NCBI RefSeq assembly: GCF_030150155.1
Contig: NZ_JASLGR010000031.1
Coordinates: 62,001 to 126,000 of the forward strand
Reading direction: 5' to 3'
Length of the DNA stretch: 64,000 nucleotides
From: Nocardioides sp.
GTDB lineage: Bacteria; Actinomycetota; Actinomycetes; Propionibacteriales; Nocardioidaceae
Positions within the stretch are counted from its first letter, which is position 1; the number at the start of each line of letters is the position of its first letter. Position numbers and translations under genes: made by a program. Below, piece by piece: positions 1-6,893 of this stretch. The notes beneath the pieces were generated by a model, which saw nothing but the letters and a program-made list of their open reading frames with translations, did no database searches and was not told the DNA's origin.

Positions 1-10
1 GAAATGAAGA

Positions 11-46
11 GTGGCCCTGTTCAGCGTTTCCGCTGAACAGGGCCAC
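11..46 (-). terminator. Displaced host terminator of tRNA-Thr
   Basis: A perfect 16-bp inverted repeat (11-26 with 31-46) with a TTTC loop lies just beyond the 3' tRNA fragment, reading leftward. The same hairpin with a compensated base-pair change occurs after the intact tRNA at 50294-50329. Most of this copy lies outside the attachment core, so it should be the original chromosomal terminator cut off from its tRNA by integration. Confidence 0.75.
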
Positions 47-102
47 GTTCCTGATGGAGCCGCCTGTCAGAATCGAACTGACGACATCTTCATTACGAGT
101 GA
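38..102. other. attL: attL core, 65 bp
   Basis: These 65 bases are identical to 50321-50385 and diverge immediately on both sides. The repeat covers the 3' half of a tRNA-Thr gene, from the anticodon arm to the CCA end, plus one arm of its terminator. This is the classic target of a tyrosine integrase, and the integrase gene begins 124 bp to the right. The two cores delimit a prophage unit of about 50,283 bp. Confidence 0.93.
55..102 (-). pseudogene. 3' half of tRNA-Thr left at attL
   Basis: The minus strand reads the T arm, variable loop, 3' anticodon strand and CCA of tRNA-Thr, then loses similarity to the full gene at 50338-50413 past position 102. It has no acceptor 5' strand or D arm and cannot fold into a tRNA. 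It is the original chromosomal 3' half displaced by phage integration. Confidence 0.88.
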
Positions 103-164
103 GTAGAATGGGTGCTCAACGGACCCCGATCTACGCTCAAATAGTCCTGCCGGGTCATGTCGAC

Positions 165-196
165 TTGTGTGTCATTGTGTGTACTTTTGTGTGTCA
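165..196 (+). repeat. Candidate integrase arm-type sites, attL side
   Basis: Three direct copies of TTGTGTGTCA or a close variant lie at 165-174, 175-184 and 187-196, between the attachment core and the likely integrase start. Two further copies lie just inside attR (245-254 and 257-266 in the 50,200s). Tyrosine integrases of lambda type bind short direct repeats flanking the core, so this placement fits arm sites. The role is inferred from position and repetition only. Confidence 0.6.
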
Positions 197-226
197 AGGC
201 AGGCACTAGCGGGAGGCAGTGGAGAC

Positions 227-1483
227 GTGGCGGACACTAGGGGTAAGCGCCGACAGAACGGGACGGGCGGGATCTCGCAGCGGAGCGATGGTCGCTGGAT
301 GGGCAGGGTCAGTGCGGGCTACCACCCCAATGGGAAGCGCCGCATCGTCACCGTCTACGGCAAGACCGAGGCGGAGTGCCGCAAGAAGGTCGACGCCAAG
401 ATCAAGCAGGTGGCACGCCAGGGGGCTTCAGTGTCGACACGGACCAGCACCTCAGTGCTGTCGTGGGGATCGAAGTGGATCGAGTCACGGGAGACGAAGG
501 TCCGACCGAAGACCTTCGTGGCCGACCGATGGGCAGTCAGCAAGATCACCGACGCGATCGGCACCCGCAAGCTGTCGTCCCTCGCCCCATCCGACATCGA
601 GGCCGTGATGACGGCGATGGCCGAAGACGACGCCGCCACGTCGTCGCAACTGCGCGTCTTCCGAACCGCCATCAAGATGCTGTCCGACGCAGTCCTTGAG
701 GGCCACGACGTGCCACAGCGGATCTTTCACGTTCCCTCCCCCGGGGTCGGCGAGTCCGACCGGACCGAGCTTGAGGTCACCCACGCCGGCGCAGTCCTCC
801 AGGCCGCCGCCACCCTGCCCCATGCCGCACGGTGGCTCGGCGCGCTGATCAACGGACTGCGCCCGAACGAGAGCCTCGGCCTGACATGGGACGAGGGCGT
901 CGACTTCGATCGCGGGACCATCACGGTTTGCTGGCAACTCCAGGAGCTCCAGTACCTCGACGCGAAGGACAAGTCCAAGGGCTTCCGGATGCCGCGCGGC
1001 TACAGGTCCCGCCACCTGACCGGGGCCTGGCACCTGGTCGAAGTGAAGTCGAAGTCCGGCTATCGAGTGATCCCGATGGTGCCGTGGTTCAGGGAGGCCC
1101 TGCTGGCATGGAGGGACGTTGCGCCAGCCAGTGAGTGGGACCTCGTCTTCCCCGACGCGGACGGCAACCCCGCCCGCACTCCTTCAGACATCGAGGAGTG
1201 GCAGTCACTCCAGGACTCCGCCTCACTTCTCCTCGGCGAGCCGGTTCGGCACGCCACCGGCAGGTACTACGTCCGCCACGAGGCCCGGCACACCACGGCG
1301 ACGCTGCTCATGGAAGCCGGCGTCGACCCGAAGATCATCACCGCGATCATGGGCCACTCGTCGATCACTACGACACGGGGCTACCAGCACGTCAGAACTG
1401 AGCGTGCACTTGAGGCACTGGAGAAGATCGCACCGAGACTCCAGGGTGCGTCGCCCTCCGCCATCGAAGGCACACCCGCATGA
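227..1483 (+). CDS. int: Phage tyrosine integrase
   Basis: A 418-residue tyrosine recombinase that would catalyse attP x attB recombination into tRNA-Thr. The N-terminal part looks like an arm-binding plus SAM-like core-binding domain (about residues 1-170), followed by the catalytic domain. The catalytic residues are visible: R212 in GLRPNESLGL, H351 and R354 in HEARH, H377 in MGHSS and Y386 in GYQHV. The GTG at 227 is chosen because GGGAGG and GGAG lie just upstream; the longer reading from GTG 167 would translate the arm-site repeats and has no ribosome site. It points away from attL, and its 3' end converges on the ImmA gene. Confidence 0.95.
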   Translation: MADTRGKRRQNGTGGISQRSDGRWMGRVSAGYHPNGKRRIVTVYGKTEAECRKKVDAKIKQVARQGASVSTRTSTSVLSWGSKWIESRETKVRPKTFVADRWAVSKITDAIGTRKLSSLAPSDIEAVMTAMAEDDAATSSQLRVFRTAIKMLSDAVLEGHDVPQRIFHVPSPGVGESDRTELEVTHAGAVLQAAATLPHAARWLGALINGLRPNESLGLTWDEGVDFDRGTITVCWQLQELQYLDAKDKSKGFRMPRGYRSRHLTGAWHLVEVKSKSGYRVIPMVPWFREALLAWRDVAPASEWDLVFPDADGNPARTPSDIEEWQSLQDSASLLLGEPVRHATGRYYVRHEARHTTATLLMEAGVDPKIITAIMGHSSITTTRGYQHVRTERALEALEKIAPRLQGASPSAIEGTPA

Positions 1484-1502
1484 GCAGTGAGGCGCACCCT
1501 GA

Positions 1503-1976
1503 CTACTGATCAGCCAGCCGACGACGAAGGTAGTGCAGCTCCACTGGGTGCAGAGAGTCGAGGCGATCGAGCAACGTGTCCAAGTCGACCCATAGCTCGT
1601 CGGCAGCCTCGGTGTAGTTCTGCGCCCAGGCAAGCGCGTCGCCCACCTTGCAAATGTCGGGCAAGAGCAGCCGGGCCGCCTCTCGCCCGACGCGCAGTTC
1701 TTCCCGCGCAACGAGCACAGGGACGTCGGCCGCGGGGCCGCGCTCGACATGCAGGAGCTCATGCAAGATAGTCGACCGGCGCTGAGCCTGGTCGAGGTCC
1801 GTCCGGAGGCTGATCGTGCCCGCGTCGTAGTCCGTAAGACCCAAGGACTCATCGTCCTCCGGATGGTGCCACCGCAGTTCGATGTGAACCAGCTTCGCGA
1901 ACCGGCGCCAGGGATTCAATGGTGGATGCGGCACGACGGGGAGGGTAGGGACCGACTCCGACAGAACATCGATCAC
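1503..1976 (-). CDS. ImmA/IrrE-type metallopeptidase
   Basis: A 157-residue protein with a zinc-protease HExxH motif at residues 72-76 (HELLH) followed by a helix containing further acidic residues (EELRVGREAARLLLP), as in the ImmA/IrrE (DUF955) family. In ICEBs1 and related elements ImmA cleaves the adjacent Xre-type repressor to start induction. The gene overlaps the repressor stop by four bases, so the two are co-transcribed. Inferred role: anti-repressor protease controlling the switch from lysogeny. Confidence 0.85.
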   Translation of the reverse strand: MIDVLSESVPTLPVVPHPPLNPWRRFAKLVHIELRWHHPEDDESLGLTDYDAGTISLRTDLDQAQRRSTILHELLHVERGPAADVPVLVAREELRVGREAARLLLPDICKVGDALAWAQNYTEAADELWVDLDTLLDRLDSLHPVELHYLRRRLADQ

Positions 1977-2350
1977 CGGCGACCATCCGGCTTGCGAGGA
2001 CTGCGCGCAGCAGTCCTGACCGAACCAGTCGGCCGCTGCTTACCGAACTCCACCGCAACCACCTCAACCGCTTCACTCAAGGCCGCTTTCTCGGCAGCCT
2101 TGATGAGATCCACCGGCTGCATCTCCAAGACCTCTGCGATCCGCATGAGGTCGGTGACGCTGATCGCCACACGCTTGCCCGTCCGAGGGTTCCCCCCGTC
2201 TAGTCGGTTCGAGACCCACTGAGGGTTCTCCCCCAGCAGCTCAGCGAGTTCACGCGACGAGGTGATCCCGCGACGAGCGCGAGCCGCCTTGATCTCCATC
2301 ACGAGCGCCGCTTCAAACCTGGCTAGGTACTCCGGGGAAGGCATGTCCAT
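1973..2350 (-). CDS. Xre-family immunity repressor
   Basis: A 125-residue protein with a helix-turn-helix region at about residues 30-75 (ELAELLGENPQWVSNRLDG and the following helix), matching Xre/cI-like folds. It is transcribed divergently from the cro-like gene, with paired GTATG half-sites in the intervening DNA, and is coupled to the ImmA-like protease. The position and partner make it the likely repressor maintaining lysogeny. The C-terminal 40 residues are basic and carry no recognised domain. Confidence 0.85.
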   Translation of the reverse strand: MDMPSPEYLARFEAALVMEIKAARARRGITSSRELAELLGENPQWVSNRLDGGNPRTGKRVAISVTDLMRIAEVLEMQPVDLIKAAEKAALSEAVEVVAVEFGKQRPTGSVRTAARSPRKPDGRR

Positions 2351-2355
2351 GCGGA

Positions 2356-2426
2356 CATACTGACACAGAGTGTATGACTTTTGGAATAGTTGTCTGCCTT
2401 ACTTGACACCGTATGCCGAGTCATAC
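2356..2426. promoter_or_regulatory. Divergent switch operators and promoters
   Basis: Four half-sites of sequence GTATG, often GTATGAC, occur as two facing pairs: 2356-2360 with 2372-2376, and 2411-2415 with 2422-2426. A TTGACA hexamer at 2403-2408 could serve as the -35 of a rightward promoter, with TACAAA near 2424-2429 as a weak -10. The region separates the repressor from the cro-like gene, so these are likely operators OL/OR of the genetic switch. Confidence 0.55.
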
Positions 2427-2438
2427 AAACTCAACGAC

Positions 2439-2678
2439 GTGACCACACCCACCCAGTACGCCGCGAACGCCGTCCGCGCCGAGCTTGCTCGTCAGCGCAA
2501 GACACAGGGCGATCTGGCCGGAAAACTCGGCGTCACACCCGGCACCGTCTCCCGCCGAATGAACGCCGAGTCCGACTTCAGCGTCTCGGACCTTGTCGCG
2601 ATCTCCGCTTGGCTCGGGGTGCCCATCGAGACCTTCATCCAGCCCGTCAACAGCAGTCAGTGCGGGAGCGCAGCCTGA
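2439..2678 (+). CDS. Cro-like Xre DNA-binding protein
   Basis: Read from GTG 2439 this is a 79-residue protein that is almost entirely a helix-turn-helix fold (QGDLAGKLGVTPGTVSRRMN). An upstream start at 2370 would translate the operator region and is disfavoured. No good ribosome site precedes 2439, and the transcript may be leaderless if the promoter ending near 2430 is used. Its position opposite the repressor and first in the rightward operon is that of Cro. Confidence 0.75.
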   Translation: MTTPTQYAANAVRAELARQRKTQGDLAGKLGVTPGTVSRRMNAESDFSVSDLVAISAWLGVPIETFIQPVNSSQCGSAA

Positions 2679-2884
2679 TGGCCGCCAAGAAGCAGGCGCC
2701 GCCGGCGATCCTGCCTACCTGGCTGTCCCGCAAGGACGCCGCGCGGGACAGCGCCGTGAGCGAGTGGACGATCGACGAATGGCTCCGAGCCGGGCTGATC
2801 CGCGGCAAGAACGAGGGGCGACGGGTCTTGGTCAATACCAAGTCGCTGCACGACCACATCGAGTCGCTTCCTGAGGCCGGCTGA
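2678..2884 (+). CDS. Excisionase-like winged-helix protein
   Basis: A 68-residue protein with the shape of the AlpA/excisionase (HTH_17, MerR-like) group: LSRKDAARDSAVSEWTIDEWLRAGLIRGKNEGRR. Here the second helix and wing choose DNA and the final basic stretch contacts the backbone. It starts in TGATG overlap with the cro-like gene. The small size, the domain and the early position suggest the directionality factor that works with the integrase; a plain early regulator is the alternative. Confidence 0.65.
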   Translation: MAAKKQAPPAILPTWLSRKDAARDSAVSEWTIDEWLRAGLIRGKNEGRRVLVNTKSLHDHIESLPEAG

Positions 2885-3075
2885 TGTTCGTGTGCCTTCT
2901 CGTCAGCCTCTTGGCTCTCTCCTTCGCGGTCTCGGCTTGGTCCGACGTTCAGCGTGATCGGAAGGCCCGGGCCGCGGCCCTGGACCGGTCCAGGTGCCGG
3001 TCCAGGTGCCGGTCCATCACCCACCGGCAGCGCCTCTTGGCCCGGCGTCACGCCCCCAGGAAGGAGTACCGGTGA
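2884..3075 (+). CDS. Small membrane-anchored basic protein
   Basis: A 63-residue protein beginning in TGATG overlap with the excisionase-like gene. Residues 1-18 (MFVCLLVSLLALSFAVSA) form one hydrophobic segment or signal sequence, followed by a strongly basic cytoplasmic-type tail rich in arginine. No family is recognised. It is coupled both upstream and downstream, so it is probably a genuine member of the early operon. Confidence 0.5.
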   Translation: MFVCLLVSLLALSFAVSAWSDVQRDRKARAAALDRSRCRSRCRSITHRQRLLARRHAPRKEYR

Positions 3076-3752
3076 TGGCCACCATCGCTCCCGCGCTCCT
3101 CCTGGTCGCCGCCTTGCGTTCCGGCAGTGTCCTGGCCGAACGGCCCGGCAGCGCCGCGGTCGCCCGCCGGCTCCGCCCGACCGCTGACGGCAAGGCCGTC
3201 GCCCACGTCTGCACCACCGGCCGGCTCCTGCCGGTCTGCGGTGCCCGCACTCGACGCCTCGCGCAGCTCCCTGACGGGGTCGCGGTGCTTGGATCGGACC
3301 GTCGAGTGTGTCGCCGGTGCACCGCCCGCCTTGCCGGTGGTGCACCGGTGACGACGACCCGCGCCGAGATGGATGCCGCGTTCGGGAACCTCACCGTCGA
3401 AGACCTCGCCGCGATCGCCGGGTGGGCCCGCAGCGTCGAGGAGTCCCACCAGATCGGACGGGTCCTGATGATGCGGTTCGGGTGCGCACCCCGGAACCCG
3501 ACGACCGCCGAGGGCAAGGCGTTGCGTGCCGTTGAGCTCGACCTCTACCGCCACCGCCGGAAGCTCGAATCGGCCGAACGGAGCCCTGAGGAACGAGCAC
3601 GGATCGTCGCCCAACGCGAAGCCGAGCAGTACGACCGCGACGTGATCCGGGCCGCCCGGATCCAGCAGGACCGCGTCGACATCGCGGTGGCCCGGCGAGC
3701 CCAGGACCGCTACCTCCCGACCTGGGAACGCGAACTCCTCCCCACGGCCTGA
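3075..3752 (+). CDS. Early protein with N-terminal zinc-knuckle motif
   Basis: A 225-residue protein with AAGGAG at 3061 before the ATG. Residues about 40-85 carry spaced cysteines ending in VCRRC, a probable zinc site that recurs in actinobacterial small proteins. Residues about 150-225 are a charged, helix-prone segment (ESAERSPEERARIVAQREAEQ) likely to be coiled coil. A second gene starting at the GTG near 3348 (VTTTRAEMDAAFG) cannot be excluded. Function unknown. Confidence 0.55.
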   Translation: MATIAPALLLVAALRSGSVLAERPGSAAVARRLRPTADGKAVAHVCTTGRLLPVCGARTRRLAQLPDGVAVLGSDRRVCRRCTARLAGGAPVTTTRAEMDAAFGNLTVEDLAAIAGWARSVEESHQIGRVLMMRFGCAPRNPTTAEGKALRAVELDLYRHRRKLESAERSPEERARIVAQREAEQYDRDVIRAARIQQDRVDIAVARRAQDRYLPTWERELLPTA

Positions 3753-3792
3753 CCCACCCAGCCGGTCAGGTCCCTCCCCGAGAAACAGCAGC

Positions 3793-3827
3793 GCCGCCCC
3801 TCGAAGCCGTAGGAAGCCAGGGGCGGC
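3793..3827 (+). terminator. Intercistronic hairpin
   Basis: A 9-bp perfect inverted repeat (3793-3801 with 3819-3827) with a 17-nt loop sits in the 96-bp gap after the zinc-knuckle gene. There is no U-tract. It may attenuate or stabilise the early transcript. Confidence 0.35.
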
Positions 3828-3848
3828 ACCAACCACCCAGGAGTCTAG

Positions 3849-4205
3849 ATGGACACCACCGTCGCTACCAGCGTCCCCGCACGGACCGCGCTCCAGAACC
3901 TCGCCGCAGCCGTCCTGATCGGGAACCACGCTGCCGCCTGCGGCCTCCCGGCACCGATCAGGGTCGGTGCCAGGCAGGAGACCGGCCACCCCAACCAGGT
4001 CCCGGCCGAGTACTCGCCCCGGATCGAGTTCACCGTCGCCACCCACGCCGACGTCGAAGCCTGGGCCGAGTACCTCGAGGCCGTGCCGGTCACCCGGCTC
4101 ACCTGGAACGCCACCGGGGCGTGCACCCACAGCACCGTGATCGGGGAGTTCTGCGACGCCTGGATCCAGGTCGCTGCCGCCACCGCGAAGCCGCACCGCC
4201 GGTGA
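3849..4205 (+). CDS. Hypothetical early protein
   Basis: A 118-residue protein with AGGAG at 3839 before its ATG. The sequence has a central stretch EFTVATHADVEAWAEYLEAV resembling a small alpha/beta fold found in actinobacterial phage genes, but no family can be named with confidence. It is followed by a GTGA-coupled small membrane protein. Confidence 0.6.
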   Translation: MDTTVATSVPARTALQNLAAAVLIGNHAAACGLPAPIRVGARQETGHPNQVPAEYSPRIEFTVATHADVEAWAEYLEAVPVTRLTWNATGACTHSTVIGEFCDAWIQVAAATAKPHRR

Positions 4206-4306
4206 ACCCCAACACCAACCCGCTCATCGGGCTGGCCGCGCTCGGCCTCTTCGCCGTCATCGCGCTGCTCGCCCTCTACCTCGAGACGAGAGGACCCCGC
4301 TCATGA
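4202..4306 (+). CDS. 34-residue single-span membrane peptide
   Basis: A very short gene starting at GTG 4202 in a GTGA overlap with the preceding stop and ending in an ATGA overlap with the next gene. The product is one hydrophobic helix (LIGLAALGLFAVIALLALYL) with a short charged C-terminus. Coupling at both ends supports translation. Function unknown. Confidence 0.55.
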   Translation: MNPNTNPLIGLAALGLFAVIALLALYLETRGPRS

Positions 4307-4506
4307 CCACCACCGAGATGACACCTGCTGCCGAGAGCGACACGACCTTGGTGGACAGGGACGGCTCAGTCTGGAAGTCGTTCTCGGGCATCTGGTACCG
4401 GCGCGAACCCAACGGCGCTTACGGCGCGTGTCGAGGGACACCAACGATGCTCGACCGAGACTTCGGCCCGCTCACTCGGCTCGGATCGGGGTCCGGCGAT
4501 GAGTGA
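4303..4506 (+). CDS. Hypothetical 67-residue protein
   Basis: Starts in ATGA overlap with the membrane peptide. The N-terminus MTTTEMTPAAESDTTLV resembles the N-terminus of the protein at 9397 (TTPAAESVTSL), and the 3' junction (GGCGATGAGTGA then the next ATG) is also repeated there. The two loci may therefore share a duplicated segment. The core (SVWKSFSGIWYRREPNGAYG) contains several aromatic residues. No family recognised. Confidence 0.5.
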   Translation: MTTTEMTPAAESDTTLVDRDGSVWKSFSGIWYRREPNGAYGACRGTPTMLDRDFGPLTRLGSGSGDE

Positions 4507-4867
4507 ACAGCCCGTCATGACCATCGCGGAGAAGCTCGCCGCCGCACGCCAGGCCCGCGACACCGGGATCGACAACGCTGCCCTCGCGGCCGACTCCCGG
4601 GTCAAGGCCCTCGTGGACAAGACCATCGAGGACGCCATCGCGTCAGGGAAGCCGTTCTCCGCGAACACGATCCGCGACCGTCTCCCGGCCGGGAACCACG
4701 GCCTCGTCGGATCCCGGTTCCGGTCCTACTCCATGCGCAAGGAGAACGGGATCCCGCTGATGGTCCTCGTCGGCGAAGAACCCTCCCGCCTGGAGTCCAC
4801 CCACCTCAAGAACATCGGCGTCTGGCAGGCCCACGCCGCCGCTCCCGCATCCCTCAAGACCGACTGA
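4499..4867 (+). CDS. Hypothetical helical protein
   Basis: A 122-residue protein overlapping the previous gene by eight bases. The N-terminal half is predicted helical (IAEKLAAARQARDTGIDNAALAADSRVKALVDKTIEDAI), followed by a segment (FSANTIRDRLPAGNHGLVGSRFRSYS) that could be a small DNA-binding unit. No known family; it belongs to the early operon by spacing. Confidence 0.55.
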   Translation: MSEQPVMTIAEKLAAARQARDTGIDNAALAADSRVKALVDKTIEDAIASGKPFSANTIRDRLPAGNHGLVGSRFRSYSMRKENGIPLMVLVGEEPSRLESTHLKNIGVWQAHAAAPASLKTD

Positions 4868-4899
4868 ACACCACCACACCCCGAGTGAAGGAATCCATC

Positions 4900-5334
4900 G
4901 TGAACCAGCACACCAACGCCAGCATCCTCGCCAGCCGCGGCATCAGCCTCGACAGCATCGAGCACCTCGACCTTGAGGTCCCCGTCCTGATCGGCAACCA
5001 GCGCCAGGGCGACGTCCTCATCCTCAAGGTCACGACCGACCGCAGCGCCGGCGCCCACCCCATCACCCCTGCCGGGGTGGTCGTGGTCCGCGCCGAAACG
5101 AAGGTGGCCAACACCCACACCCTCCACACCCTCACCGGTGAGTGCCTCTGGCTCCCCAACCCCCGAGCCAACCAGGACGACGAACTCGTCCAGGGCTGGC
5201 TCACCGTCACCCTCGGCAGTGAGGCCACCTTGATCCACACCGAGGAACACAACGTCCTCGGCATCGGCCACGGCACCTACGAGATCCGCCGCCAGCGCGA
5301 GTTCGCCGGCGAGTGGCAGCGCGTGGCCGACTGA
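4900..5334 (+). CDS. Conserved actinobacterial beta-rich protein
   Basis: Read from GTG 4900 with GGA at 4890, giving 144 residues; GTG 4885 would overlap the ribosome site. The protein is beta-rich, with a GDVLILKV segment, a central PAGVVVVRAET region and an ending GIGHGTYEIRRQREF...VAD. That ending recurs in short actinobacterial proteins encoded next to DUF6745-type genes, as here (from memory, not searched). It stops in TGATG overlap with the repeat protein, implying joint function. Confidence 0.6.
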   Translation: MNQHTNASILASRGISLDSIEHLDLEVPVLIGNQRQGDVLILKVTTDRSAGAHPITPAGVVVVRAETKVANTHTLHTLTGECLWLPNPRANQDDELVQGWLTVTLGSEATLIHTEEHNVLGIGHGTYEIRRQREFAGEWQRVAD

Positions 5335-6893
5335 TGAGCCTCTACAGCTTCAAGGACCACCCCGAGCACGAAGCACAGCTCGGAGCGTGGGCGGACTACT
5401 GGATCGCGAACGCCTTCTCCACCGAACCCTGCGACCAGCCCAAGATGATCGAGTCGATCAACGGCCTCTACGACGCCGCGGACCTTGCCCGTCCACTGGC
5501 GATCGCGTTCGTGAAGTCCCCGCTGGCTGCCTCAGTTGCCGGCGGGGTCGCCGCAGGCGTGTGGTGGCTTCGGGAGAACCCCGGCCGTCATGTCGCGCTC
5601 TTCGGCCGCACCATGACCGATGCGGACCTGATGGCGGCGATCGCTCCGGCTTGTGAGTACGCCATCACCGTTGGGATCGAGGGCAGAGAGCCGTTCAGTC
5701 TCGCCTCGGCCACCGCCTCGGCCACCCGCTCGGCCACCGACTCGGCCACCGACTCGGCCACCGACTCGGCCACCGCCTCGGCCACCCGCTCGGCCACCTA
5801 CTCGGCCACCTACTCGGCCACCTACTCGGCCACCGCCTCGGCCACCTACTCGGCCACCGACTCGGCCACCGCCTCGGCCACCGACTCGGCCACCCGCTCG
5901 GCCACCGCCTCGGCCACCCGCTCGGCCACCGCCTCGGCCACCGACTCGGCCACCCGCTCGGCCACCTACTCGGCCACCTACTCGGCCACCTACTCGGCCA
6001 CCTACTCGGCCACCGCCTCGGCCACCTACTCGGCCACCGCCTCGGCCACCCGCTCGGCCACCGACTCGGCCACCTACTCGGCCACCGACTCGGCCACCTA
6101 CTCGGCCACCGACTCGGCCACCTACTCGGCCACCTACTCGGCCACCTACTCGGCCACCTACTCGGCCACCGCCTCGGCCACCCGCTCGGCCACCGCTGAC
6201 GGCGGGCTGATTGCGTTCCTGGTTCGCTGCACGGGGACGGCATACCAGATGCGGGACGGCGGGAGCGACTGGTCGGCCTGGCCGTCGTACCTGTCCTTCT
6301 TCGACCGGATCGCCGGCCTCGACCTTCCCGTCTACGAGAAGTGGCGGCACTACGAGCAGGCAGCCCTCAACGGCGGCCAGCGAATCATGCACCCGAAGTT
6401 CTGCATCGTCTCGGACCGCCAGACCGAGATCCACCTCGACCAGAACAACGAGCTCCACAACGCCACCGGCCCCGCGAAGGTCTACGGCGACGGCTGGGCA
6501 CTGAACTACTGGCACGGCCTCGCGGTGCCGAACGACTTCTTCTCCTGGGACCTCGAGCGGGTCCTGAAGGAGCCGAACTCCGAGATCCGCCGCGCTGGTA
6601 TCGAGCGGATCGGATGGGAGAACGTCCTCCACCGTCTCACGCTCGTCGCATCGGCGCCGGACCCGGGCAACAGCCCCCACGAGATCCGACTCTTCGACCT
6701 CCCCAGCGACATGCAGCTGTACGACGAGCGGGCCCGGATCCTCGTCGTCACCAACGCATCGCTGGACAAGGGCGGACATCGGCGCGTGTTCGGTCTCCCG
6801 GTGCCGGCACATCACGCCGACCCGATCACTGCTGCCGCCGAACTCTTCGACGTCCCCGTCACCGCCTACCGAGGGCTGGTGCGCGCATCATGA
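5334..6893 (+). CDS. DUF6745-type protein with 41 SATX repeats
   Basis: A 519-residue three-part protein. Residues 1-124 form a mixed helical domain. Residues 125-288 are 41 perfect tetrapeptides Ser-Ala-Thr-X with X only Ala, Arg, Asp or Tyr. The remaining 230 residues match the DUF6745 pattern: GPAKVYGDGWALNYWHGLAVP, an NSEIRRAGIERIGWE segment, then RLFDLP and the ending AELFDVPVTAYRGLVR. The ATG at 5334 overlaps the previous stop. Its biochemical role is unknown. The repeat is an insertion between the usual N-terminal and C-terminal parts of the family, which is unusual. Confidence 0.8.
   Translation: MSLYSFKDHPEHEAQLGAWADYWIANAFSTEPCDQPKMIESINGLYDAADLARPLAIAFVKSPLAASVAGGVAAGVWWLRENPGRHVALFGRTMTDADLMAAIAPACEYAITVGIEGREPFSLASATASATRSATDSATDSATDSATASATRSATYSATYSATYSATASATYSATDSATASATDSATRSATASATRSATASATDSATRSATYSATYSATYSATYSATASATYSATASATRSATDSATYSATDSATYSATDSATYSATYSATYSATYSATASATRSATADGGLIAFLVRCTGTAYQMRDGGSDWSAWPSYLSFFDRIAGLDLPVYEKWRHYEQAALNGGQRIMHPKFCIVSDRQTEIHLDQNNELHNATGPAKVYGDGWALNYWHGLAVPNDFFSWDLERVLKEPNSEIRRAGIERIGWENVLHRLTLVASAPDPGNSPHEIRLFDLPSDMQLYDERARILVVTNASLDKGGHRRVFGLPVPAHHADPITAAAELFDVPVTAYRGLVRAS
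5706..6197 (+). repeat. 41 x 12-bp tandem array, TCGGCCACC-NNC
   Basis: Nine bases of every unit are invariant, and the fourth codon is GCC, CGC, GAC or TAC (the last unit is GCT). Differences between units are confined to the first two bases of that codon. Local higher-order patterns exist, such as alternating GAC/TAC units near 6057-6130 and runs of three or four TAC units. The array stays in frame, so gain or loss of units would lengthen or shorten the protein without disrupting it. Confidence 0.97.

Noticed and set aside
167..226. Integrase start at GTG 167
   Set aside because: The extra 20 residues are encoded by TGTGTGTC direct repeats, have a cysteine/valine composition foreign to the family, and lack a ribosome site.
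5706..6197. Diversity-generating retroelement variable region
   Set aside because: Variation is not adenine-specific, no template repeat is seen and no reverse transcriptase is present in the window.
5532..6815. Long open frames on both strands across the 12-bp repeat array, translating as Gly/Arg, Pro/Arg or Trp/Pro/Ser repeats
   Set aside because: They arise because a 12-bp unit without stop codons is open in all frames. Only the plus frame from 5334 has a ribosome context, coupled neighbours and folded domains on both sides.
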